From contig DAONJL010000008.1 of NCBI GenBank assembly GCA_035405645.1, positions 28,225 through 92,224 of the forward strand: DNA of 64,000 nucleotides, read 5' to 3'. This document shows, one piece after another, positions 34,656 through 42,959 of this stretch (position 1 is its first letter; each line of letters opens with the position of its first letter). The notes beneath the pieces are model-generated. The model worked only from the letters and a program-made list of their open reading frames with translations, made no database searches and was not told the origin of the DNA. Source of the stretch: DAONJL01 sp035405645 [NCBI: bacterium] (GTDB lineage: Bacteria > JAGOBX01 > DAONJL01). Made by a program: the position numbers and the translations under genes.

Positions 34656-36494
34656 TTATAATGCAATATTTCGCACTCTTCTGGCAAGTAATAATACATC
34701 TTTAATTGATTGTTCATTTTTTGCTTTCAGCCATTTTTCTAAAAATTTCTCATCCATACTTATTTGTGCTATTGCTGCTAATATTTTTAGATGTAAATTT
34801 CTATCATTTATCGAACTGACTATCACAAAAACTGCTTTTATATTTTGATGTGCTTCATCAAAATAAATTCCTTCTTTATTTCGAACTATTAATAATGTAA
34901 ATTGCTGTGGTTCATTAAAAACAATGTGTGGTATTGCTAAATAATCTGTTAATGCTGTGCTTGATACATTTTCTCGTTCTAATAATAATTCATATAATTT
35001 CTCTTTATTTTTGCCTATTATCTTTTCTAATCTTTCGGCTATTAGTTTTAATAATTCATTAAGTTTCATTCTTTTCTCTAAATCAATTATATTGCTTGTT
35101 TCAATTAACTTATCAAATTGATCTGGAACAATTTCATCTCTATATAAAATTATTTCTTTTAATTCATTTTCTAATGTGCCTGTTACTAATTCTTTTGCTG
35201 TTATTCTTTCAATTAAATGCAATAATGCAAATTCTTGCTCAACTCTTTTTCGCCCATAAAACCAATAAACAAAAAAACTAAATAAAATAAAAATGAATGT
35301 AATTAATGTTGCTGTTAGCCCCATTTGAAAAATTAAAAATATAAAACATATAATACCAAATATTTGAAAAAACGGATATAATGGCGATTTAAATTTTGGA
35401 AGATAATTCTGAATATGACTTTCACGCATTATTATTACTGATAAATTTGTTAATATTTGAATTAGTATTATACCAATTGATGCTGCTTCAATTAATATTT
35501 CCAATTTTACAAAAAGAAAAAAAATTATAAAAAAACCAGAAAAAAGTATGGAAAAATAGGGCGTTTTAAATTGTTGATGAAATTTTAAATAAATTGGTGG
35601 AATAAGATTATCCTGTGATAAAGCAACAAGATAACGCGATGCAGAAATTAATGCAAAATTAGCAGTTGATAAAAAAGCAAAAATTCCAGCAAGTGATAAA
35701 ATTATATAACCCGATTTTCCCATAAAAATTAGTGCTGCATCTGATAATGGTGTTAATGTTTTTGATAATGTATCTGCATTTAATACTCCTATTGTGATAA
35801 AAACTAATGCTGAATACATAATTACACACGAACCTAATGATAATATCAAACCAAGCGGAATTATTTTTTCTGGTTTTTTATCTTCTTCTGATATGCTTGC
35901 TACTTTTAATAATCCACCATAAGAAATAAATATAAAACCAGTAGTAAATAAAAAATTATTAAAACCAAAAGGCATAAAAAATTTATAATGTTTTACATCT
36001 ATTTTTGGTAAACCTTTTAAAATAAAAAAAATTAAAATACTAATTAAAATAAATATAAATATATTTTGAATACCACTTGACTTCTTTACACTTAATATAT
36101 TTATTAAAATGAAAAATACACTAATCAAAATTAATGTAAGATTACTGTATGTATGCATTAATAATTTTATAAATTCGCCAACACCAACTATTGCAAATGA
36201 ACCTTTAAACACTAATGCCAACCAACTAATTATCCCAGCAATACAACCAACAGCTGGTCCTAAACATCTATTTATATAGAAATAATCACCACCAGATTTT
36301 GGCATTGCTGATGATAATTCTGCTATACTAAACATTCCTGTCATTGCCAATAAACCAGCACATATATATGCTAAGATTGCAGATGAACCTGTAAGTGCAA
36401 ATGCTAAGCCAGGTAATAGAAAAATTCCACTACTTATCATTCCTGTTGTTAAACTATATATATCTAATAAATTTAATTCTTTTTTAAATGTCAT
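34656..36494 (-). CDS. APC-family amino-acid permease fused to PTS EIIA(Ntr)-like domain
   Basis: A 612-residue protein. Residues 1-410 form a 12-helix APC transporter that starts with the usual SGIFLLPG motif. After a linker, about 480-612 is a PTS EIIA type-2 (PtsN/FruA) domain with ALTDYLAIPHI. H523 is at the phospho-acceptor position, followed by AVFVIVSS and HLKILAAIA, as in EIIA(Ntr). Such fusions suggest phosphorylation-controlled amino-acid transport. No HPr or EI gene lies in the window. It overlaps the DUF2304 gene by 4 bases. Confidence 0.88.
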   Translation of the reverse strand: MTFKKELNLLDIYSLTTGMISSGIFLLPGLAFALTGSSAILAYICAGLLAMTGMFSIAELSSAMPKSGGDYFYINRCLGPAVGCIAGIISWLALVFKGSFAIVGVGEFIKLLMHTYSNLTLILISVFFILINILSVKKSSGIQNIFIFILISILIFFILKGLPKIDVKHYKFFMPFGFNNFLFTTGFIFISYGGLLKVASISEEDKKPEKIIPLGLILSLGSCVIMYSALVFITIGVLNADTLSKTLTPLSDAALIFMGKSGYIILSLAGIFAFLSTANFALISASRYLVALSQDNLIPPIYLKFHQQFKTPYFSILFSGFFIIFFLFVKLEILIEAASIGIILIQILTNLSVIIMRESHIQNYLPKFKSPLYPFFQIFGIICFIFLIFQMGLTATLITFIFILFSFFVYWFYGRKRVEQEFALLHLIERITAKELVTGTLENELKEIILYRDEIVPDQFDKLIETSNIIDLEKRMKLNELLKLIAERLEKIIGKNKEKLYELLLERENVSSTALTDYLAIPHIVFNEPQQFTLLIVRNKEGIYFDEAHQNIKAVFVIVSSINDRNLHLKILAAIAQISMDEKFLEKWLKAKNEQSIKDVLLLARRVRNIAL

Positions 36495-36847
36495 CTTTTA
36501 TTCTTATCTTTTTCTTTTTCAAATTTTAATAATGCTAATTCCTGTGTTAATTTTTTATTTTTCTTTTCAAGTATGGAAATGTTCAGATTCATTATAAAAT
36601 TTATCATCAACAAAAAAACAATAACAATTAAAAATAATATATAAATTGGTTCTTTTATTTTTAAATATTCAAAAATATTTTGTGGCAAACTTATATATAT
36701 CAGATTAATGATTGATAATAATAACCAGACAATGGAATGTTTAATATGAAGTAATCCTTTTTTAATATTTTTTATTGAAAAAAAAATAATAATAATTGAT
36801 GTTAATAAAAAAAATAATTTTATTTCATCAGGTATTAAATAATTCAT
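36491..36847 (-). CDS. DUF2304 family membrane protein
   Basis: A 118-residue protein with three membrane helices and a C-terminal coiled coil (LEKKNKKLTQELALLKFEK). The pattern GLLHIKHSIVWLLLSI, with a Lys/His then Trp, fits DUF2304, which is regularly encoded beside dolichyl-phosphate-mannose-synthase-like glycosyltransferases, as here (4-base overlap). A membrane partner for GT2 is likely. Confidence 0.75.
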   Translation of the reverse strand: MNYLIPDEIKLFFLLTSIIIIFFSIKNIKKGLLHIKHSIVWLLLSIINLIYISLPQNIFEYLKIKEPIYILFLIVIVFLLMINFIMNLNISILEKKNKKLTQELALLKFEKEKDKNKR

Positions 36848-37551
36848 ATATTCTGCCTCTTTTCTAAACTATGTAAAATAATGGCAAAGATAACTTTAAA
36901 CATATAATAAATTGAATCAAACTTCCCAATTGACGAAATACCTGCCTGTCTTGAATTCATAATAATTGGAACTTCATTTACTTTTAATTGTTTCTTGTAA
37001 AATAATATTATTATTTCAGGTTCTGGATAATCATCTGGATAAAATTCAGCATTTAATCTAATTGCTTCCTTATCAAATGCCCGAAAACCTGATGTCGGAT
37101 CTGTTATATTCATTTTTGTAAATATTTTTAAAACAAAAGAAATAATTCTTATTCCAATTCTACGAAAAAAACTTGATTTAAAACTATCATTATCTTTAAC
37201 TAAAAATCTGCTACCTATTACTACATTTGCTTCTTTTTTTTGTATTGGCTCTATTATTTGTTTTATATATTCTGCTGGATGCTGACCATCACCATCAACC
37301 TGAACTGCAATATCGTAATCATACTTTTGCGCAAATAAAAAACCAGTTTGAACTGCACCACCAATTCCTAAGTTATTGACTAAATCTAATACTATTACAT
37401 TTTCTTTTTTGGCTACTTCAGATGTATTATCTATTGACCCATCATTAATTACTACTATATCTGCGGTTGGGATATTTATTTTTATATCATTTATTACATT
37501 TACAATTGCATTTTCTTCATTATATGCAGGAACAATTATTAATACTTTCAA
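36844..37551 (-). CDS. Family 2 glycosyltransferase (polyprenyl-phosphate sugar synthase-like)
   Basis: A 235-residue GT2 enzyme with IIVPAYNEENAI, VVINDGSIDNT, the metal-binding VQVDGDGQHP and GSRFL. This matches dolichyl-phosphate mannose synthase-type proteins that load a sugar from a nucleotide donor on undecaprenyl phosphate. It has no membrane helices of its own; the adjacent DUF2304 protein can supply the anchor. The acceptor sugar is unknown. Confidence 0.9.
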   Translation of the reverse strand: MKVLIIVPAYNEENAIVNVINDIKINIPTADIVVINDGSIDNTSEVAKKENVIVLDLVNNLGIGGAVQTGFLFAQKYDYDIAVQVDGDGQHPAEYIKQIIEPIQKKEANVVIGSRFLVKDNDSFKSSFFRRIGIRIISFVLKIFTKMNITDPTSGFRAFDKEAIRLNAEFYPDDYPEPEIIILFYKKQLKVNEVPIIMNSRQAGISSIGKFDSIYYMFKVIFAIILHSLEKRQNI

Positions 37552-37597
37552 TTTTTAAAAATAATTTTTAACTTTGAATTTTTTGTTTTGATTTTTT

Positions 37598-38101
37598 TTA
37601 TATCTGGTTTTCTTTTTTATTTTTAATTAATGCATACAATTTTTCAGTATTGCAATTTTCACAATTATATGGTTCGTGTAAATCCTCTTTTTTTAACTTT
37701 TTATTTGAATCAATAATTTGATTGTCTTCTTTAAATTTATTAAATTTCACACAATTATTGCACTTTTCAATACTTGATATTTTTTCAATTAACTTCATTA
37801 TTTTGGCATTTTGATTTTCCTGTTCTCTACTTAATGAAATTAGCATAATTATACCAATTATAAGAAATAAAATTGCAGAAAAAAATTTTATATATTTTTC
37901 AGGAAAATATTTTGTTATCACACTTCCAAAAAATACACCAATAAATGATGTTAATATAAGTGCAAATGCAGCACCTAAAAAAACAAATAGTTTGTATTTA
38001 TTATTTTCAACAGTAAAACCAATAGTTGCAAGTTGTGTCTTATCACCTAACTCTGCAAGAAATATTGTAAAAAATGTTATAAAAAAAATTTTAAAATTCA
38101 T
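37598..38101 (-). CDS. Half-size GDT1/TMEM165 (UPF0016) transporter with CxxC tail
   Basis: A 167-residue protein. Residues 5-95 form one UPF0016 repeat with the signature AELGDKTQ (E17, D20, K21) and three membrane helices. Full-length GDT1/MntX proteins have two such repeats, so it must pair with itself or another half. The C-terminal about 65 residues are cytosolic with two CxxC knuckles (CNNC and CENC) that could bind zinc or manganese. GDT1 proteins export Mn(II)/Ca(II). Overlaps the preceding gene by 4 bases. Confidence 0.8.
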   Translation of the reverse strand: MNFKIFFITFFTIFLAELGDKTQLATIGFTVENNKYKLFVFLGAAFALILTSFIGVFFGSVITKYFPEKYIKFFSAILFLIIGIIMLISLSREQENQNAKIMKLIEKISSIEKCNNCVKFNKFKEDNQIIDSNKKLKKEDLHEPYNCENCNTEKLYALIKNKKENQI

Positions 38102-39147
38102 TTATTATTATTGTTATTTATATTTTCTGGCACTACAAATTCTTTACTTTCACTCACTCTTTTTATTTTACCCTGTATTTCCATTACATCAATCATACTT
38201 TCACTTTCTATTTCTACATTTACATTATTTAAAAAATAAATTGAAAAATGTTTTGATGCATTTATAAATTTTTTAAATTGATTTATTGTTACTTTGATTT
38301 GTGTTAATATTTCTTTTTCTTCTTCTATCATATACCTCAACTGATTACATAATTCAATTATATTTCTAACATCGTGTATTGTAAATTTCACATTTTTAAA
38401 TTGTTCAAGTTGTAATATCCCTTTTAATAAACCTGCAAGTATTGCTTTTTTTTTAACATCATAATCTTTGGCTTTATTATAATAATTAAAAACTTTTACA
38501 TTTATATATTCTTCAAATACTTTGCTTTCTTCTTTCTTTTTCTTATCTCGTATATCGCCACTTACTTTTATACTAAATAATCTATCAATTGTATCATTTA
38601 TATCTTTATATTCGATTTGTGAAATTGATTTTCTATCTATTTTTACACACACAAATTTTATCCACTTAACTAAATTTTTGGAATTTCTGATTTTATCAAT
38701 TATTCTTATTGGATATTTAAAATCATTTAATAATGATTCAAATAATGTTAAAAATGTCTCTTCTTTTTTTATTATTTGTGTTAATTCTATTGCTATTTTT
38801 TTATTTACTTCACTATTCACTATTCCTGATATTGCCTGCTTCTTTATTTCTTCTTCAGTTTCATTTATTGTTTTTAAATAAAGATTAAATAATTTATCAA
38901 ATGCAAGTTCACTTGTTTCAAGAAAATAATCATCAAGTAATCTTAATTTTTCAAAAAACCAGCCACCACTTCTTGTCTCTGCTTTTAATCCTGTAATAAA
39001 TTGCTGTGCTATTTTATCTATTGCTTTTTGATATATTTCAACTTGTGTTGTATTATTTTGCTCTTTTGCTGCAAAATAATCTATTATTAATTGTTTACTC
39101 TGTGCCAACCAATCATCAATTAATTTTTCTAAATTCGATTCACTCAT
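38098..39147 (-). CDS. Hypothetical helical protein (349 aa)
   Basis: A 349-residue soluble, almost all-helical protein beginning MSESNLEKLIDDWLAQSK, with Lys/Glu-rich helices and a low-complexity C-terminus (Asn run). No cysteine-based metal site, membrane segment or enzyme motif is visible. It overlaps the XRE-cupin regulator gene (8 bases) and the GDT1 gene (4 bases), so it belongs to that operon. No family recognised. Confidence 0.6.
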   Translation of the reverse strand: MSESNLEKLIDDWLAQSKQLIIDYFAAKEQNNTTQVEIYQKAIDKIAQQFITGLKAETRSGGWFFEKLRLLDDYFLETSELAFDKLFNLYLKTINETEEEIKKQAISGIVNSEVNKKIAIELTQIIKKEETFLTLFESLLNDFKYPIRIIDKIRNSKNLVKWIKFVCVKIDRKSISQIEYKDINDTIDRLFSIKVSGDIRDKKKKEESKVFEEYINVKVFNYYNKAKDYDVKKKAILAGLLKGILQLEQFKNVKFTIHDVRNIIELCNQLRYMIEEEKEILTQIKVTINQFKKFINASKHFSIYFLNNVNVEIESESMIDVMEIQGKIKRVSESKEFVVPENINNNNNK

Positions 39148-39760
39148 TCTTATTCTCCTCTACTTTTTCTTCTATATTATTCTCTTTATTCTCTCTTTTT
39201 TTTCGCTTTTTTGGTTCAAAGGGATTTGCTATTCTTAATACTTCTTCTGTCTTTTTTGGTATTACCAATACAATAAATTTACTATCTTCTACTGCTTCAT
39301 AATGATGATTATAAATACAATCAAATAATAATACTTCGCCTGTATTTAATAAATATACTTCATTATTTATAACTACATTTACTTTTCCAGAAATTACATA
39401 ACACGCTTCATAATCAAGTGTATGATTTATTGTTTTTACGCCTTTTCCACCTGCCTGCATCTCAATAAAAGTTGCTATAACATTATTTACTTTAAATGAA
39501 TAATATGTGTGGTCTTCTTTTATTACTTTTTCTCCATTATATCTTCGTGGATGGCCTATTTCAGCCCATTGTATTAAACTCGTTACATCGATCTTTAGAA
39601 AATTACATATACTTTTAATTGTCTCTAATGTTGGATTTGTCTTATTATTCTCTAATTTTGTTAATGCCTGAATTGAAACTCCTGTTCCTTCTGCTAAATC
39701 TTTTAATGTTATTTTTTTTAATTTTCTTAAACTCTTTAAAATTGAAAAATCTAATTCCAT
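39140..39760 (-). CDS. XRE-family regulator with C-terminal cupin domain
   Basis: About 206 residues; the ATG at 39760 has AAAGGTGG at the right distance, better than the GTG at 39772. Residues 1-65 are an XRE helix-turn-helix (KKITLKDLAEGTGVSIQAL, then KLENNKTNPTL). Residues 110-180 are a cupin_2 barrel (HTLDYEACYVISGKVNV). This architecture is typical of PuuR/MerR-like small-molecule-sensing repressors. The C-terminal tail is Lys/Glu-rich. It heads an operon with the 349-aa protein, GDT1 half and GT2/DUF2304/permease. The ligand is unknown. Confidence 0.88.
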   Translation of the reverse strand: MELDFSILKSLRKLKKITLKDLAEGTGVSIQALTKLENNKTNPTLETIKSICNFLKIDVTSLIQWAEIGHPRRYNGEKVIKEDHTYYSFKVNNVIATFIEMQAGGKGVKTINHTLDYEACYVISGKVNVVINNEVYLLNTGEVLLFDCIYNHHYEAVEDSKFIVLVIPKKTEEVLRIANPFEPKKRKKRENKENNIEEKVEENKNE

Positions 39761-39794
39761 TTTATTCACCACCTTTTATTTTTTTAAATTATTT

Positions 39795-39823
39795 ATTATA
39801 CTTATTTTTTTAAAATAAATCAA
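39795..39823 (-). promoter_or_regulatory. Promoter of the XRE-cupin operon
   Basis: Minus strand TTGATT (39818-39823), 17-base spacer, consensus TATAAT (39795-39800), 35 bases before the regulator start. Confidence 0.7.
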
Positions 39824-39858
39824 GTAAATTTTTATAAAAATATTTTTTTATTTTTTTA

Positions 39859-40896
39859 TTATAATGCTATTTCACTTTCTTTTATGATAACTTCTATTTC
39901 TTTTACTTCTTTTTGTTCTTTGAAATTTATTTCTTTTAATATATTAAATAAATTCCTTTCATTTTGATTATTCAATTTTACTTTTTTATTTATCTCTAAT
40001 TCTTCTAAATTTTCAATTTGATTTTTTAAAATTAAAATATTATGCTTTAAAAAATTTATTAATAAATAATTTGATTTTTTTATTATTTTTAAAATGACTA
40101 CATTATTTATATTCAGTTCGCCTGTTGATATTATTACTGCCTTATTTATAAGATTATTATTATTTTTTATATATGGTATCTTATTTTCTTCTATTATTGG
40201 TTCAATATAAAATTCATTATTTAAAAAAAGTATATTAAAATGCTTTCGACTAATTTTTAATAATTTTTCTTTTGAAATATTTTTAAATTGAATATCAACA
40301 CCTTTGCCTCTGCCAAAACTTAAACTTGCTTTTGAAAATACATAATATTTGATATCATCAATTTGAAAATAAATATATTTCTTTTTTTTACTTTCTATTT
40401 TTTGAATATCAAAATTTTTTTCTTCTTCTATCTGCTTTATATTTTCATTGACATTTTCTTCTATTTGTTCATTTTGTTTATCTATTATACTTCTTTGAAT
40501 TATTGCATCTTTACTTATTAATAAACTTCTTTCACTTGCTGATGTTATTTCAACTTTATTGTTATCACCTTTTATTATTGCATTTATTCCCTGTGATTTT
40601 TCTATTGAACTAATTATATGCTCATATTTATATTCATTATAAATAGTTAATAAACGAATGGAAATTAAAATCTTGTTTGCTAATATATTTAATTTTATTG
40701 GAATTTGTAAATTAATTGAAGATTGCGGGCTTATTAGTTCTATTTCTTTTTTTATTTTTATATTTAAAGCACTTATCCCTAATTCAAATAGACTATCACT
40801 AAATATTTCATTACTATAATTTGTAATTTTATATGTTAATAAGGTTTGCTGGTCTTTATAAATATATGGACTATCAACATATTCTATTTTCAACAT
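39859..40896 (-). CDS. FHA-like domain protein, hypothetical
   Basis: A 345-residue soluble protein. Residues 1-100 look like an immunoglobulin-type beta domain. After a charged linker, about 175-280 resembles an FHA domain: ASLSFGRGKGVDIQF (the GR of FHA), then ISRKHFNILFLNNEFYIEP (S-x-x-H). FHA domains bind phosphothreonine peptides. The C-terminal 60 residues are helical. It overlaps tsaB by 23 bases. No kinase gene is near. Confidence 0.7.
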   Translation of the reverse strand: MLKIEYVDSPYIYKDQQTLLTYKITNYSNEIFSDSLFELGISALNIKIKKEIELISPQSSINLQIPIKLNILANKILISIRLLTIYNEYKYEHIISSIEKSQGINAIIKGDNNKVEITSASERSLLISKDAIIQRSIIDKQNEQIEENVNENIKQIEEEKNFDIQKIESKKKKYIYFQIDDIKYYVFSKASLSFGRGKGVDIQFKNISKEKLLKISRKHFNILFLNNEFYIEPIIEENKIPYIKNNNNLINKAVIISTGELNINNVVILKIIKKSNYLLINFLKHNILILKNQIENLEELEINKKVKLNNQNERNLFNILKEINFKEQKEVKEIEVIIKESEIAL

Positions 40897-41590
40897 TTAA
40901 TTTTTCTTCTAATTTTATTTCTGCATCTGATTTCCTTAAATACATTGGTTCTAATTCATTTATTTTTACTTCTTTTGTTAATTTCTGTCTATGCAATATA
41001 TACATATCAATTGCATTTACCTGATGTATTATTTCATTATCATTTATTATTACTTTCTTTCTCGCATTCTTTAATATATAATCCTTATAAGTTAATGCTC
41101 CAGAACCAACTATTATTGCTTCTTTATTTATTGAGTTAATAAATTCTTCTGGTTTTCTTAATGAATATTGACTGCATAACTTTATTTTCTCATTTATATA
41201 ATGTGTATAAATAGCAAAATATATTTCGCCTTTCTTCGCATCTATTGCTGATACTATTATTCGTTCATTATCATAAAATTTATTTGCTAATAAATCAAGT
41301 GATGATATTGTAAATAATTTTGCTTTATTTGCTCTTGCTATTCCTTTTGCTGCTGACAGTCCAATCCTTAATCCTGTAAATGAACCAGGTCCTATTCCTA
41401 CTACTATTTCACTTATTCTTTTTTTTTCTATTTTTAATTCATTAAATAGATACTCTATATTCAACCAGAATTGTTCACTATGAGTTCGTTTTATATAGGT
41501 TGAAAATTCACATAATAATTTATTTTTTTCATTATCTGCAATTGCAAGAGTTGAAACTTCAGAACTTGTATCAAAAAATAAAGTGAACAT
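40874..41590 (-). CDS. tsaB: tRNA threonylcarbamoyladenosine biosynthesis protein TsaB
   Basis: A 238-residue ASKHA-fold protein with FFDTSSEVSTLAI, the GIGPGSFTGLRIGLSAAKG block and a following ISSLDLLA, all diagnostic for TsaB. TsaB, with TsaD and TsaE, makes t6A at position 37 of ANN-decoding tRNAs. TsaD and TsaE are not in the window. It starts 27 bases after the reading frame of the acidic repeat gene. Confidence 0.92.
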   Translation of the reverse strand: MFTLFFDTSSEVSTLAIADNEKNKLLCEFSTYIKRTHSEQFWLNIEYLFNELKIEKKRISEIVVGIGPGSFTGLRIGLSAAKGIARANKAKLFTISSLDLLANKFYDNERIIVSAIDAKKGEIYFAIYTHYINEKIKLCSQYSLRKPEEFINSINKEAIIVGSGALTYKDYILKNARKKVIINDNEIIHQVNAIDMYILHRQKLTKEVKINELEPMYLRKSDAEIKLEEKLNVENRIC

Positions 41591-41639
41591 TTATATTTAA
41601 TAATTTTAAAGAAAAATTTATTTTTTTCTGCCACGTTTT

Positions 41640-42060
41640 GATTTTTTTTCTTCTTCTTCATCATCTTCATCATCCCAATCCTCATCTTCATCATCATAAT
41701 CTTCGTCGTCTTCCCAGTCCTCATCTTCTTCGTCTTCTTCATAATCTTCATCATCTTCCCATTCTTCATCTTCTTCTTCATCTTCCTCAAAATCTTCATC
41801 GTCTTACCAATCCTCATCTTCTTCTTCATCCCAATCTTCATCTTCATCATCATAATCTTCGTCATCTTCCCAGTCCTCATCTTCTTCTTCATCCCAATCC
41901 TCATCTTCTTCATAATCTTCATCGTCATCATAATCTTCGTCGTCTTCCCAGTCCTCATCTTCTTCTTCATCCCAATCTTCATCTTCATCATCATAATCTT
42001 CGTCGTCTTCCCAGTCTTCATCTTCTTCATAATCTTCATCATCATCTTCTTTTTTAGCCT
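41640..42060 (-). repeat. Tandem acidic-codon repeat (GAT/GAA/GAC runs)
   Basis: Degenerate tandem repeats of about 30-60 bp built on the unit GATGAAGATTGGGATGAAGA, encoding the Asp/Glu/Trp/Tyr repeat. Such DNA is prone to slippage, which could also explain length variation or assembly errors. Confidence 0.75.
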
Positions 42061-42136
42061 GCATTAAAACACTTAGTAATAATTCTTCTTCTTCATTTAA
42101 TAAACCATTTCTCTTTTTCTCTAATAATGAAATCAT
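41804..42136 (-). CDS. Extremely acidic Asp/Glu/Trp/Tyr repeat protein, interrupted by a stop codon
   Basis: The frame starts at the ATG at 42136 behind AAAGGAGAGT. A 29-residue normal N-terminus (MISLLEKKRNGLLNEEEELL) precedes a run of DEDWEDDEDYDD-type repeats. A TAA at 41804-41806 ends this 110-aa frame inside the repeat, where neighbouring copies read TGG-GAA. The same frame then continues with the same repeats to a TAA at 41618-41620, ending in a basic KKSKRGRKK tail. The full 172-residue form therefore looks like the ancestral product: a recent nonsense change, a sequencing error or an active shorter form. It may be an RNA-polymerase-delta-like polyanion; function unknown. Confidence 0.6.
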   Translation of the reverse strand: MISLLEKKRNGLLNEEEELLLSVLMQAKKEDDDEDYEEDEDWEDDEDYDDEDEDWDEEEDEDWEDDEDYDDDEDYEEDEDWDEEEDEDWEDDEDYDDEDEDWDEEEDEDW

Positions 42137-42176
42137 ATAACACTCTCCTTTTATTAATTTTAAAATTCTTAATTTC

Positions 42177-42205
42177 TCATAAATAAGAAATTTAATAAAT
42201 GTCAA
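42177..42205 (-). promoter_or_regulatory. Promoter of the acidic repeat gene
   Basis: Minus strand TTGACA (42200-42205), 17-base spacer, TTATGA (42177-42182). The -35 box overlaps the last codons of the PAP2 gene. Confidence 0.6.
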
Positions 42206-42705
42206 GAAAAAAATAAAAATTTATAAATGCAAATAGCATTTAATAAGCCAAGTAAAAAGCCAAAAAATAAATCAGAAAAAAAATGATACTTTAAATACAA
42301 TCTCGAAAAAATAATTGAAAAAATAAAGATTATTAAAATTGAAAAAAATAATTGATAAAAACGCAAATAATTATATATGAAAAAAAAAAGCATTCCACAT
42401 CGTGTAGCGTGAATTGATGGAAATGAATATTTATTCCACCAATGATATATCTTATTAAATGTATATGACATTGGTCTTGCTCTTTTTACTATCATTCTAA
42501 TTGGAATAACAATTAAATAATTAAAAAACTCAATAGTAAATAATGCAAAGAAAATTTTCTTATTTATAAAATAAAAAATAAAATAAAAAGGAAAACAAAA
42601 AAATGCTGTTCCAAAAAAAGTAATGATTTTAAATAAGGTTGAAAATTTTTCTGAATATATTTTATCAATTAATTTATTAAAAAAGGTATCAATTTTATTA
42701 ATCAT
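42202..42705 (-). CDS. PAP2-family membrane phosphatase
   Basis: A 167-residue membrane protein with five or so helices and the three PAP2 motifs: KRARPMS (KX6RP), SFPSIHA (PSxH) and SRLYLKYHFFSD (SR-x5-H-x3-D). Likely an undecaprenyl-pyrophosphate, phosphatidate or phosphatidylglycerophosphate phosphatase. It overlaps the AtpZ-like gene by 4 bases. Confidence 0.9.
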   Translation of the reverse strand: MINKIDTFFNKLIDKIYSEKFSTLFKIITFFGTAFFCFPFYFIFYFINKKIFFALFTIEFFNYLIVIPIRMIVKRARPMSYTFNKIYHWWNKYSFPSIHATRCGMLFFFIYNYLRFYQLFFSILIIFIFSIIFSRLYLKYHFFSDLFFGFLLGLLNAICIYKFLFFS

Positions 42706-42959
42706 TTTTTGAAAATATTTTTATCACACAATTTATTCACTGAAACATATACATTATAAAAACCAGAAAAAATACCAACAATTAAAAAAATAATTAAAAA
42801 TAATGGATTTGTTTTAAAATAATTATCAAGAAAAAAACCAATTGCTAAAAAAATAATAATTGAACCAGCCACCATAAAACCAATCTGTGAAATTAATGGT
42901 AGAAACTTAAAAACTTCTTTCCATTCCTGCCTTAGTTTCTTTTTATCTTCTTTTTCCAT
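42702..42959 (-). CDS. AtpZ/AtpI-family small membrane protein
   Basis: An 85-residue protein with two helices (25-45 and 51-72). The pattern ISQIGFMVAGSIIIFLAIGFFLDNYF matches AtpZ/AtpI proteins, which aid assembly or Mg uptake of F1Fo ATP synthase and usually precede atpB. No atp genes follow here; it lies between NrnA-like and PAP2 genes, so it is a displaced member. Confidence 0.8.
   Translation of the reverse strand: MEKEDKKKLRQEWKEVFKFLPLISQIGFMVAGSIIIFLAIGFFLDNYFKTNPLFLIIFLIVGIFSGFYNVYVSVNKLCDKNIFKK

Noticed and set aside
41804-41806. In-frame TAA considered as recoded sense codon or a sign of an alternative code
   Set aside because: TAA and TGA end many well-supported genes in the window, so a change of code is not supported; nonsense change or sequence error is simpler.
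41491-42045. A Met/Lys-rich minus-strand frame over the same repeat
   Set aside because: It is the alternative frame of GATGAA-type repeats and runs into tsaB in the wrong frame; not a gene.
41638-42057. A long plus-strand open frame, His/Leu/Pro-rich, opposite the acidic repeat gene
   Set aside because: It is the antisense reading of GAT/GAA repeats; no ribosome site, extreme composition and repeat shadow explain it.
41640-42060. Regular repeats considered as a CRISPR array
   Set aside because: Units are contiguous, variable in length and protein-coding, without unique spacers or cas genes.
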